Assembly (NCBI GenBank): GCA_031370745.1
Contig: JANMQX010000166.1
Location: 1-11,242 of the forward strand
Length of the DNA: 11,242 nt
Source: JAENVT01 sp031370745
Lineage (GTDB): Bacteria; Actinomycetota; Acidimicrobiia; Acidimicrobiales; Ilumatobacteraceae
Direction of reading: 5' to 3'
Made by a program: the position numbers and the translations under genes
Shown: positions 1 through 6,204 of the stretch, piece after piece
Position numbering within the stretch: the stretch's first letter is position 1
How the letters are laid out: the number at the start of each line of letters is the position of its first letter
The notes under the pieces: model-generated
Databases searched by the model: none
Told to the model about the DNA's origin: nothing
Seen by the model: only the letters and a program-made list of their open reading frames with translations

Positions 1-1041
1 ATTTGTTGGCCGCGATGCTGGACAATCATATTTACTGGGGTAACGAGCTTGGGCTGGATGCGCGGCGGATCTACTGGCGCCGATCGCTGGATATGAACCG
101 GCGTTGGCAGTGACGTCGCCTTCGAGACCGGTGATCTTGCCGTCCTTGGTGACGCCAAGTTTTGCGGTCATCACATAGTCCCTGCCGTGAACAAGCGAGA
201 CCATGTCTTCCGATCGCGTTTCGGCCCACTTGACCGGCACACCGAGGGCTCTGCACGCGGCCGCAGCAACCAGGTACTCGGGATAGACCGCGGCCTTCGG
301 GCCGAATCCTCCGCCAACCCACGGACACACGACGCGCAGGTCAGCAGGTTCCATGCCGAGCATCGCGGCTATCGCGCCGTGCGCCGAGTGGGGCGCTTGG
401 TGCGATATCCAGCACGTCAATGTCCCGGGATTGTCGCCGGGCTCGGCGAGAATGCCGTTGGTCTCCATCGGTGCGCCGGCCAACCGTTGGCTCACCATCG
501 TCACCTCGGCGATCTCGTCGGCGCCTTCGAACGGATCCACATCAGCGCCGTGTTCTGTTCCGAAGCACACATTCGAGCCGTGCTCCGGAAACAGAATGGC
601 GGCGTCGGGCATCAAGCCTTGAGCCGGCGTGATGACAGGCTGCAGCCGTTCGTAATCGACGACGACCGTGTCGGCGGCGTCGACTGCAGCTGCCTTCGAC
701 GTGGCGACGATGGCGACCACGATGTCGCCGACGAATCTGACCACGTCGTTGGCGAAGATCGGCCGGTTCAGTGTGGTCGGCATCATCGGGAAACCTTGGA
801 ACGACGGCATGCCCAGATCGTCTCCACGGGCGTGATACACGGCCTTCACGCCAGGCATCGCCTCTGCTTCGGAGACGTCGACACCCACGACTGTCGCATA
901 GGCCTGCGACGAGCGGACGAATGCGAGGTGCAGCGTTCCCGCCGGCGCCAAGTCGTCGAGGTACTTCCCCGCACCCGTCAGCAACGTTGGGTCCTCCAGG
1001 CGCTGAACGGCGTTGCCCAAAATCGATCCTGCTACTGCCAT
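1..1041 (-). CDS. Xanthine dehydrogenase/CO dehydrogenase large-subunit family protein (CoxL-like molybdopterin subunit), N-terminal part only
   Basis: This frame encodes the N-terminal half of a molybdenum-hydroxylase large subunit, the family that binds molybdopterin cytosine dinucleotide and oxidises CO, aldehydes or N-heterocycles. The first 20 or so residues (ILGNAVQRLEDPTLLTGAGKY) are the typical entry to the aldehyde-oxidase a/b hammerhead domain. Around residues 245-300 the Moco-binding domain shows VGGGFGPK followed by VPVKWAETRSEDM. The ATG at 1041 has GAAAGG 7 bases upstream. Family members run to about 780 residues; only 347 codons lie in the window. Residues 1-322, ending in GSYPAIGA, look like the family, but the last 25 codons (bases 1-75) do not, although the frame stays open to the edge. 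The active-site loop that separates CO dehydrogenases from other members is not present, so the substrate cannot be named. No FAD or iron-sulfur subunit gene is adjacent; the upstream neighbour is the phosphonate pair. Confidence 0.85.
   Translation of the reverse strand, partial: MAVAGSILGNAVQRLEDPTLLTGAGKYLDDLAPAGTLHLAFVRSSQAYATVVGVDVSEAEAMPGVKAVYHARGDDLGMPSFQGFPMMPTTLNRPIFANDVVRFVGDIVVAIVATSKAAAVDAADTVVVDYERLQPVITPAQGLMPDAAILFPEHGSNVCFGTEHGADVDPFEGADEIAEVTMVSQRLAGAPMETNGILAEPGDNPGTLTCWISHQAPHSAHGAIAAMLGMEPADLRVVCPWVGGGFGPKAAVYPEYLVAAAACRALGVPVKWAETRSEDMVSLVHGRDYVMTAKLGVTKDGKITGLEGDVTANAGSYPAIGASRSAAHPAQARYPSKYDCPASRPTN
3..113 (+). CDS. Short open C-terminal coding stretch at the window edge, unrecognised
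   Basis: The plus strand is open from the window edge to a TGA at 111-113 and reads LLAAMLDNHIYWGNELGLDA, then about 16 more residues ending MNRRWQ. The composition is protein-like, with few rare residues and regular hydrophobic spacing, while the minus-strand frame over bases 1-75 looks unlike any coding sequence. I do not recognise the family. It may be the end of a gene placed tail-to-tail with a broken molybdoenzyme gene, or a foreign piece joined near base 76. In the second case the last dozen codons would be accidental, because they overlap family-like sequence of the other gene. Confidence 0.3.
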   Translation: MLAAMLDNHIYWGNELGLDARRIYWRRSLDMNRRWQ

Positions 1042-1059
1042 GGCGAAACCTTTCGATGA

Positions 1060-1095
1060 CGTGTCGATGAATGGTTGACACGAGTTCGTCGTGTC
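1060..1095. promoter_or_regulatory. Candidate operator with three CGTGTC half-sites upstream of the CoxL-like gene
   Basis: CGTGTC at 1060-1065 and its exact complement GACACG at 1077-1082 form an inverted repeat with an 11-base spacer. A third CGTGTC copy follows at 1090-1095. The cluster lies 19-54 bases before the ATG at 1041, where a repressor or activator of the CoxL-like gene would bind. It is also in the only sizeable gap (127 bases) between tmpB and that gene, which hints that the molybdoenzyme has its own control. No regulator gene is nearby, so the binding protein is unknown and the site is a prediction from symmetry alone. Confidence 0.35.
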
Positions 1096-1168
1096 CCCTA
1101 GCGCGAACGTTACGCCAAACCAACGCTCCATCTCTTACGGCGCTCACACTCATCGCCGAAGGGATCGC

Positions 1169-1750
1169 TCAGCCGTTGCGGAGGCCCAGGACTCGCACGA
1201 GCAGATCGCGATAGGTGTGGAATGCGCGAGCGTCCTTCGAGGCGTCCTTGGCCGCCTCGTCGAGCCGCCGAAGGGCGACCGCATCGTGTGCGTAAGGCAG
1301 TTCTTCAAACTCACGTGCCTCTTGCACGGTCATCGCTCCGCCCTGCAATCGCAACGTGTGGACGGACGCCTCGGAGAGCTTGGCCGCATAGCCGGGTTCG
1401 ATCGCCACGAGATAGCGCTTCGCGGCAACATGTAACCGAACTGGTTCGGTCACGTCCGGCCCGAACCAGCGCGAAAGCCAGCGGGCACCCGCAGAGTCGT
1501 GGTGCGCGTCGCGTTGAACGGCAAGTGCCGCGGATGCATCGAGCTCGCCTTCGTGGTGCCCGATCACATGCCCGATGTCGTGCAGTAGAGCCGCGACGAC
1601 AACGGCGTCGCGGCATCCATCGGCCAGCGCGCCCGCCTGCAACTGGTGCTGGATCATGGTGACGTCTTCACCCAGATAGGCCATCCCCCCGGCGGAGTTG
1701 AAGGCCTGCTCGATCACCCGCAACGCCTCGTCGATGTCAGGCCCGTTCAT
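1169..1750 (-). CDS. tmpB: PhnZ/TmpB-type HD-domain mixed-valent diiron oxygenase (probable (1R)-1-hydroxy-2-trimethylaminoethylphosphonate oxygenase)
   Basis: This 193-residue cytoplasmic HD-domain protein very probably cleaves the C-P bond of an alpha-hydroxylated phosphonate using O2 and a diiron centre; for TmpB the products are glycine betaine and phosphate. Family landmarks fit PhnZ with near-constant spacing: Y25 and E28 (PhnZ Y24, E27), iron ligands H35, H57-D58, H84, H107 and D164, plus H61, K111, S129 and R161, the last three matching the PhnZ phosphonate-binding positions K108, S126 and R158 (numbers from memory of the family). The start at 1750 is chosen because it puts the tyrosine at residue 25 and overlaps the upstream dioxygenase stop by 14 bases, implying translational coupling. 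A longer reading from 1858 would add 36 residues antisense-like in character. The alternative is a PhnZ for 2-aminoethylphosphonate; the betaine-hydroxylase-like partner favours TmpB. Confidence 0.85.
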   Translation of the reverse strand: MNGPDIDEALRVIEQAFNSAGGMAYLGEDVTMIQHQLQAGALADGCRDAVVVAALLHDIGHVIGHHEGELDASAALAVQRDAHHDSAGARWLSRWFGPDVTEPVRLHVAAKRYLVAIEPGYAAKLSEASVHTLRLQGGAMTVQEAREFEELPYAHDAVALRRLDEAAKDASKDARAFHTYRDLLVRVLGLRNG

Positions 1751-2822
1751 CGGTACGCCGTTCGAGGACGGCCACAGTCGAGGCCAATCCGTCGAGATCG
1801 GCATAGCAGCCCTGGAGATGACGCGCCCCGCCGCTTGCTTGGAACGCTGTGCGCGCATGGAGAACGCTGGTGTTGTCGAAGATGATGCAGTCGCCAGGTT
1901 GGAGCTTCACGTGCAGGTGCAACTCCGACCGCGCCAGCGTCGCTGCGAACACACGCAGCGCGCGGTAGACCTCGGCGACGTTCTGCGGCGGCACAGACGG
2001 AGGTTGGATCGAGCGATCATTCCACCGGATGGCACGCACGTCACCGGCTGCGTTGACGGCAATGATCGGTCCGCTGGCGCAAAGGACGGTACTGAAATCC
2101 TCGTAGGTGAACGTGAGATCAGTCGACGTCAAGGTGGCGAACGCCAACGGATCCTCAAAACGCACGAGGCCGGCCGCGGCGAAGCCGTCGATCAACACGT
2201 TGTCGCCACCGTCGGCCGACGACTGGAGGCAGTGCAAAAGCTGGATCCCGGGGACGGGATCGCGATATGGGTTGTCGGTGTGCGGCGCAATCGCTCGGCG
2301 GGTGAACGCGAGGTTCACCGGTTGGGCTTCGACCCGCACATCGAACAGATCTCCATAATTGGTGACGCGCACGTGGGCGAACGAGTTCGCCACGGTCACG
2401 ACCATGCCGGACGCGGTCGGGACGTCGCGCAGCAGCAGCACGCCGGTTCGCATCAGATTCCCGAGCGCGGCCTTTCGCAGATCACCGTTCGACTGGAGAT
2501 CGACCCATGCGATCTCGGGCGGTCGTGACCCGAGATCGACTGCCCGCCACGGCGAACGATGCCGTTCGCTGCGGTCGTCGAACACCGCTGCCTTGCCGGG
2601 CGCGTTGGCGGCGAGCCATGACCGCGAGAAGTGCGAGACGTGGCCATCCGGCGTGAACGTCACCTCGATGTCATCGCCATTTTCGAGCCACGAGGCGACC
2701 GCAGTGTCGGGGTCGAGAGTCAGCACACTGCGCAACCGTTGGCCGCAGAACTCATCGCGGCACTCGCCACACGCGCACGAATCGCGCAGCCACTGCGAAG
2801 GTACGTCGATATCGCCGACCAC
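1737..2822 (-). CDS. tmpA: Gamma-butyrobetaine hydroxylase-like Fe(II)/2-oxoglutarate dioxygenase (probable 2-trimethylaminoethylphosphonate dioxygenase)
   Basis: The protein (361 aa) has the two-domain plan of gamma-butyrobetaine hydroxylases: an N-terminal zinc domain with C16, C18, C21 and H61 in the WLRDSCACGEC and DGHVSHF contexts, then a TauD-fold domain with the iron triad H181-x-D183 and H322 and the 2-oxoglutarate arginine R334. The stretch HTDNPYRDPVPGIQLLHCL is characteristic of this family. TmpA enzymes belong here and hydroxylate 2-trimethylaminoethylphosphonate at C1, making the substrate of TmpB, whose gene overlaps the 3' end by 14 bases. The start is GTG at 2822 with AGGG 8 bases upstream; it leaves only ten residues before WLRD, shorter than usual, and no ATG lies in frame upstream before the divergent gene. 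A true butyrobetaine hydroxylase (carnitine synthesis) is the alternative, but the HD oxygenase partner argues for phosphonate use. No phosphonate transporter is visible in the window. Confidence 0.85.
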   Translation of the reverse strand: MVGDIDVPSQWLRDSCACGECRDEFCGQRLRSVLTLDPDTAVASWLENGDDIEVTFTPDGHVSHFSRSWLAANAPGKAAVFDDRSERHRSPWRAVDLGSRPPEIAWVDLQSNGDLRKAALGNLMRTGVLLLRDVPTASGMVVTVANSFAHVRVTNYGDLFDVRVEAQPVNLAFTRRAIAPHTDNPYRDPVPGIQLLHCLQSSADGGDNVLIDGFAAAGLVRFEDPLAFATLTSTDLTFTYEDFSTVLCASGPIIAVNAAGDVRAIRWNDRSIQPPSVPPQNVAEVYRALRVFAATLARSELHLHVKLQPGDCIIFDNTSVLHARTAFQASGGARHLQGCYADLDGLASTVAVLERRTDERA

Positions 2823-2887
2823 ACGACGAACCCTAGTGGTCTGCGGCCGGAGGTTTCGGGGCCTGATCGGACGGGAAGAGTGAGATC

Positions 2888-3319
2888 ATGAAGATACGAA
2901 ACGCCCACGGAGTCATGGTCGCCGCAGCCCTGACAATTGCCGGCTGCAACTCCGACGACCGAGCATCCATAGCGACCGACCTGCAGACTGCCGCCACCAA
3001 CATCGCCGCTGCCGCGGGCGACGTCGCCAACAACGCGGCAGAGGCACTGGCCCGCAACATCGCGACCCAGCAGGGAGAGGAGCAGTTCAAGAACGCCGGT
3101 CAGGAGCTTGACGGCCCGCTCACCTGCACGGCGAAGGTGGAAGCCGGCGTCGCCAAGATCGACATCAACTGCACCGGTAAGACCAAGGCCGGCGGTGCCG
3201 CCACGCTGACAGGCTCGACCAACGAGATCCCTGGCGCGTCGGTGGTGTCTCTCGACGGACAGTTCACCGGAGCAGTCGACGGGACGAGCGTCTTCACGAC
3301 TCAGCGTCTTGGTGGCTGA
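2888..3319 (+). CDS. Small secreted lipoprotein, function unknown
   Basis: The 143-residue product has a short signal peptide (KIR at the N-terminus, hydrophobic VMVAAALTIAG) ending in the lipobox IAGC, so C20 should be lipidated and the protein anchored on the outer face of the membrane. Residues 24-72 are alanine- and asparagine-rich and predicted helical. Residues 76-143 look like a small beta domain with C80 and C95 possibly forming a disulfide; it resembles DUF4333-like actinobacterial lipoprotein domains in style, though I cannot assign it firmly. The gene is divergent from tmpA across 65 bases and converges on the recombinase gene with a 3-base gap. A purine-rich GGAAGAGTGAG precedes the ATG. 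No function can be inferred. Confidence 0.75.
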   Translation: MKIRNAHGVMVAAALTIAGCNSDDRASIATDLQTAATNIAAAAGDVANNAAEALARNIATQQGEEQFKNAGQELDGPLTCTAKVEAGVAKIDINCTGKTKAGGAATLTGSTNEIPGASVVSLDGQFTGAVDGTSVFTTQRLGG

Positions 3320-3322
3320 TCG

Positions 3323-4252
3323 TCACCCGCTTCCGATGGCGTCGCTCGTGGGCGACCGGCCAATCGTGCGCCGTCGAGCGCGTCGGTGGGTCGCTTCGTC
3401 CGGCCCCGGCAGATAGCGCCGAACGCTGCGGATGTCGGCCAAACCCGCACGATCGCGAACGCTGTCGATCGTGGCGCCAGAGCCCTGGTTGGCCGTGATG
3501 TGGAATCGGCGTAGTTCGTTTGCTGTGACCCTTCGAGCGTCAACCGTGGACAGTTGCCGGATGAGGTGATCGGCACCGAACCGGGTCAGGCGCCGCGCAT
3601 CTTCCCCGGACTTCGTGCGATTGCCCGTGAACAACGGGCCGCTCCCCCGTCGTCCTGCGCATCGAAGAACAGCGCGACCGCTGTACGGGTCGAGCATCAC
3701 CTGTACCGACGCGCCACGGCGGTGCAACCGGATGGAAACGGCTGGCGGTCTGCCGCGGACGTCACAGATGTCGATTGCCAATGCTTCACCGACTTTGAGT
3801 CCGTCGGATACAAGCAACGAGACCAGCGCATCGAGCCGGGGATCCAGCGTCGCAGCCACCTCCCGGTATCGCTCGACGGCTTCAGCTGTCAAAATCTGCG
3901 TCGGGCTGGGATCGCCTGCGAGGACTCTCGGTCTGACCAATCCGTGCACTGGATTGGTGAGGGCCGAGTCGCTGTCGGTCACGAACTCGTAGAACGACGA
4001 TAGTGCCGACCAGCGTCGACGCAATGTTGCGTCGCTGTCTCCAGCCGCCTCGCGAGCGGCTTGGAACGCGACAAGCGCTCGAGCGTTCGCATGGAGCGGA
4101 ACAGAGCCCTTGTTGGCGCACCACTTGGCGAACGTCTCGAGGTCGATGCGATATGCCGCCCTGGTGTTGGGCGAGGCGTGCGTGCCGAGCCAGGCTTCGG
4201 TGACCGAGGCTTGAAGGGCCTCGTCGCCGTCTCCATCTGGTCGGCGAATCAC
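3323..4252 (-). CDS. XerC/XerD-like tyrosine recombinase with a degenerate active site
   Basis: The 309-residue product has the XerD plan and length: a SAM-like core-binding domain (residues 15-110, with SPNTRAAYRIDLETFAKWC) and a C-terminal catalytic domain. Against XerD positions R148, K172, H244, R247, H270 and Y279, this protein has K153 (in SDGLKVGEAL), no clear lysine, N245, R248, L271 and Y280. The nucleophile tyrosine and one arginine remain, but the first arginine and both histidine positions are changed, so strand cleavage may be weak, altered or absent. The GTG at 4252 is chosen because it gives the normal family length and starts 6 bases after a -10-like box. A longer open frame to 4663 is antisense to the STAS gene and not protein-like. 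It lacks an adjacent att site or phage genes, so it may be a DNA-binding or housekeeping relative and not a mobile-element integrase. Confidence 0.8.
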   Translation of the reverse strand: MIRRPDGDGDEALQASVTEAWLGTHASPNTRAAYRIDLETFAKWCANKGSVPLHANARALVAFQAAREAAGDSDATLRRRWSALSSFYEFVTDSDSALTNPVHGLVRPRVLAGDPSPTQILTAEAVERYREVAATLDPRLDALVSLLVSDGLKVGEALAIDICDVRGRPPAVSIRLHRRGASVQVMLDPYSGRAVLRCAGRRGSGPLFTGNRTKSGEDARRLTRFGADHLIRQLSTVDARRVTANELRRFHITANQGSGATIDSVRDRAGLADIRSVRRYLPGPDEATHRRARRRTIGRSPTSDAIGSG

Positions 4253-4258
4253 ACGGGC

Positions 4259-4287
4259 ATGATCGCAAGAACTGGCACTAGTGTCAA
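4259..4287 (-). promoter_or_regulatory. Predicted promoter for the recombinase gene, leaderless
   Basis: On the minus strand a consensus TTGACA (-35, bases 4287-4282) is followed after 17 bases by GATCAT (-10, bases 4264-4259). The GTG codon begins 6 bases later, where transcription should start, so the mRNA would be leaderless. This agrees with the absence of a Shine-Dalgarno sequence before the GTG. The -35 box is one arm of the inverted repeat in this control region. Confidence 0.55.
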
Positions 4288-4317
4288 CATAATTCCCCTC
4301 TTGACACTCAACATAAT
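4280..4317. promoter_or_regulatory. Shared operator-like region: perfect inverted repeat plus 10-base direct repeat
   Basis: AGTGTCAA (4280-4287) and TTGACACT (4301-4308) form a perfect 8-base inverted repeat around a 13-base spacer, and each arm contains a -35 box pointing away from the other. TCAACATAAT occurs exactly twice, at 4284-4293 and 4308-4317, with a 24-base period, a little over two helical turns. This AT-rich patch stands out from its GC-rich surroundings. One protein bound here could control both the recombinase and the STAS gene; which protein is unknown, though the recombinase itself is a candidate. Confidence 0.5.
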
Positions 4318-4330
4318 GCGGCACTACTAT
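4301..4330 (+). promoter_or_regulatory. Predicted promoter for the STAS-domain gene
   Basis: A consensus TTGACA at 4301-4306 and TACTAT at 4325-4330, 18 bases apart, point towards the STAS gene. Transcription would start near 4337 and give a leader of about 100 bases before the ATG at 4440. The -35 box is the mirror arm of the recombinase promoter. Confidence 0.55.
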
Positions 4331-4439
4331 GTCGACCATCTGCAATCCGCTTGCCCGGCGTCTCCGGATTCGACGCCAATCAGAGAAGTACTTGTTGCAC
4401 ACGTAGACCATGTCCAACTCACATCTCGGGGGAATCAAG

Positions 4440-4802
4440 ATGCCGGCTGCAGAGCAACCAGCCGCTGACGCACAGCTGATCAGCACTGTGAGTCGCTTCG
4501 GCAAAACGGTGTGCATCACGTTCGCCGGTCCGCTCGACCTGGTGGTCGAGGACGAATTGACAGGCGTCGTCAATGAAGCCGCGTCGACACCCGATGTCAC
4601 GGCGTTGCACTTCGATCTCACCCGGGTCACGTTCATCGACTCCTCTGGGCTCCGCGGCCTCATTCAGTCGTCGCAGACTGCGCTCGACAACGGGCTCACC
4701 TTCACCATCGACACCGAAGAGGATGGGCCTGTCGCGCGGCTCCTCGACCTCACGAATCTGCGCGGTCATTTCACGCACGCCAAATCCTCAGTGCCTTCCT
4801 GA
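4440..4802 (+). CDS. STAS-domain anti-sigma-factor antagonist
   Basis: The 120-residue product is a stand-alone STAS domain of the SpoIIAA/RsbV type. These cytoplasmic switch proteins bind an anti-sigma factor kinase when unphosphorylated and so release a sigma factor. The diagnostic loop is FIDSSGLRGLI at residues 65-75; S69 corresponds to the serine phosphorylated in SpoIIAA. Residues 24-36 and 53-61 form the expected core strands. The start at 4440 is preferred to an in-frame ATG at 4410 because GGGGGA lies 6 bases before it. No cognate kinase, phosphatase or sigma gene is in the window. The gene is divergent from the degenerate recombinase and shares its control region, an unusual partner for this family. 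Roles in stress or differentiation signalling are typical for relatives but not shown here. Confidence 0.88.
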   Translation: MPAAEQPAADAQLISTVSRFGKTVCITFAGPLDLVVEDELTGVVNEAASTPDVTALHFDLTRVTFIDSSGLRGLIQSSQTALDNGLTFTIDTEEDGPVARLLDLTNLRGHFTHAKSSVPS

Positions 4803-4823
4803 CGGGATTCGTCGCCCGGGTAG

Positions 4824-4835
4824 TTGCGAACGCAA
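4824..4835. repeat. Short near-palindrome TTGCG-AA-CGCAA upstream of the MFS gene
   Basis: A 12-base inverted repeat with 5-base arms and a 2-base centre lies 21 bases after the STAS stop and about 120 bases before the MFS start. It could be an operator for the transporter, but short symmetric sequences of this kind arise often by chance. I found no convincing -35/-10 pair in the same gap. Confidence 0.2.
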
Positions 4836-4955
4836 TCAACAGTGTCGCTCGTCACACACGACCTCTTATCGCTCGAGTCGACGCGCAAATGTGCCGAATG
4901 ACATATCGAACAGGCCTTCGCGAGAGATGGTCGCTCGTTAGCCTGGAGTTTTGTT

Positions 4956-6197
4956 GTGACCAACCACCCGTTCGTGCCTCTACGCCACCGAGCGGTGCGG
5001 CTTTTGTGGAGCGCCGCGGTCGTCAGCGACATCGGAACCTGGGTTCAACTGATCGTCGTCGGCAGCCTCGTCGCAGCGAACACCGGCTCCGCTGTGCAGA
5101 CGGGATTGGTGGCGCTGGCCACGTTCGCACCTCAGAGCATCGCCTCTCCTGTTGGCGGGTTGCTTGCCGATCGATTCGATCGGCGCAAGGTCTTCGCCGC
5201 AGCGCTGATGGTGCAAGCCCTGGTCACATCCGCTTTGGCGGTCGCCCTCGGCCTCGGCGTTCGCTCGCCTGCTGTGCTCATTGTCCTGATCCTTCTCGCC
5301 AGCGCCGCCGGCGCAACCGGCGCCCCGTCATACGCGGCAATGCTGCCCGACCTGGTGCCGCCCGAGGAACTGATGGCAATGGTCTCGCTGGGTGTCTACT
5401 CGTGGAACAGCGGCCGCATCATCGGCCCACTCCTGGGCACCGCATTGGTCCTCGTGGTCGGGCCGGCATGGACAATCGGCTTCAACGCAGGTTCGTTCGT
5501 CGTGTTGGCTGTGGCAGTGGCGCTGGTTCGTCGCACGTTCAGCCCAACCCGCAGTGACGGCACGATTTTCGATCGATTGGTCGGCGGTTGGCGCACCCTG
5601 CGTTCCACGCCAGGCTGTTTCCACGGCGTCGCCCTTCTGGTCCTGTACAACCTCACGATCGTTCCGTTCATCGGTCTCATTCCCATCTACCTGCGCTCCG
5701 ACTACGGAGGCGGCACGGCCATGGCCGGAACGGTTGCTTCGGCCCAGGGGGCTGGCGCCATCATCGGTGGCATCATCGTCTCGGTCCTCGCCCACCGACA
5801 TCCCCGGTCGCTCCTGATCGGTCGTCTCATCGTGTTGTTGGCGTTCGCGTTGGGCCTCTACGCAGTCGCGCCGAATGCCATTTGGGTCGTCGCCGCATCG
5901 GCGCTGCTCGGGGGTGCGGGCGCAGGATTCTTCATCGCCTCGTCGGCGATCATCCAGCGCGACGCACCGGCGGCCAGCAGAGGCCGAGTGATGTCGATCA
6001 TGCAGGCGGCGATGGGCGTGTCGTACGGTGTCGGCCTGCTGTTCATCGGTTCGATCGGCGACGCCACCAACCTGCACCTCGCATTCGGTGTCGGGGCGAT
6101 CCTGCTGCTGGTCGGCTTCGGATTGTTGACGCTGCGGTCGCGTCACTGGCGCACAGCGGTAGACGGTGGGCGCCGGTCCGCAGTCGCGATGGCCTGA
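4956..6197 (+). CDS. MFS transporter of the EntS/MFS_3 type
   Basis: The 413-residue product is an integral inner-membrane protein with about twelve hydrophobic segments. Loop 2-3 carries the major-facilitator motif A as GGLLADRFDRRK (residues 67-78), and the second half has the echo ASSAIIQRDAPAASRGRVMS typical of the EntS-like subfamily. The opening PFVPLRHRAVRLLWSAAVVSDIGTWVQ is also a hallmark of that group. Relatives export siderophores, drugs or other small molecules using the proton gradient; the substrate here cannot be told. The GTG start at 4956 has GGAG 7 bases upstream. The gene lies 153 bases after the STAS gene on the same strand and converges on a small membrane-protein gene with only 7 bases between stops. 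Confidence 0.88.
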   Translation: MTNHPFVPLRHRAVRLLWSAAVVSDIGTWVQLIVVGSLVAANTGSAVQTGLVALATFAPQSIASPVGGLLADRFDRRKVFAAALMVQALVTSALAVALGLGVRSPAVLIVLILLASAAGATGAPSYAAMLPDLVPPEELMAMVSLGVYSWNSGRIIGPLLGTALVLVVGPAWTIGFNAGSFVVLAVAVALVRRTFSPTRSDGTIFDRLVGGWRTLRSTPGCFHGVALLVLYNLTIVPFIGLIPIYLRSDYGGGTAMAGTVASAQGAGAIIGGIIVSVLAHRHPRSLLIGRLIVLLAFALGLYAVAPNAIWVVAASALLGGAGAGFFIASSAIIQRDAPAASRGRVMSIMQAAMGVSYGVGLLFIGSIGDATNLHLAFGVGAILLLVGFGLLTLRSRHWRTAVDGGRRSAVAMA

Positions 6198-6204
6198 CGG
6201 CTCG

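Noticed and set aside
187..1059. Long plus-strand open frame of 290 codons
   Set aside because: It is arginine- and histidine-rich without recognisable motifs and lies fully antisense to a frame with clear molybdoenzyme motifs.
542..1153. Minus-strand open frame of 203 codons
   Set aside because: It overlaps the CoxL-like gene in another frame and has the arginine-rich composition of a shadow frame.
3323..4252. Recombinase as evidence of an integrated mobile element
   Set aside because: There is no tRNA, att-like repeat pair, phage or conjugation gene nearby, and the active site is degenerate.
4253..4663. Upstream extension of the recombinase frame
   Set aside because: It crosses the promoter region and runs antisense to the STAS gene; family length and the leaderless promoter support the GTG at 4252.
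4803..4818. Hairpin CGGG-8-CCCG right after the STAS stop as a terminator
   Set aside because: A 4-base stem is too weak to support a call in GC-rich DNA.
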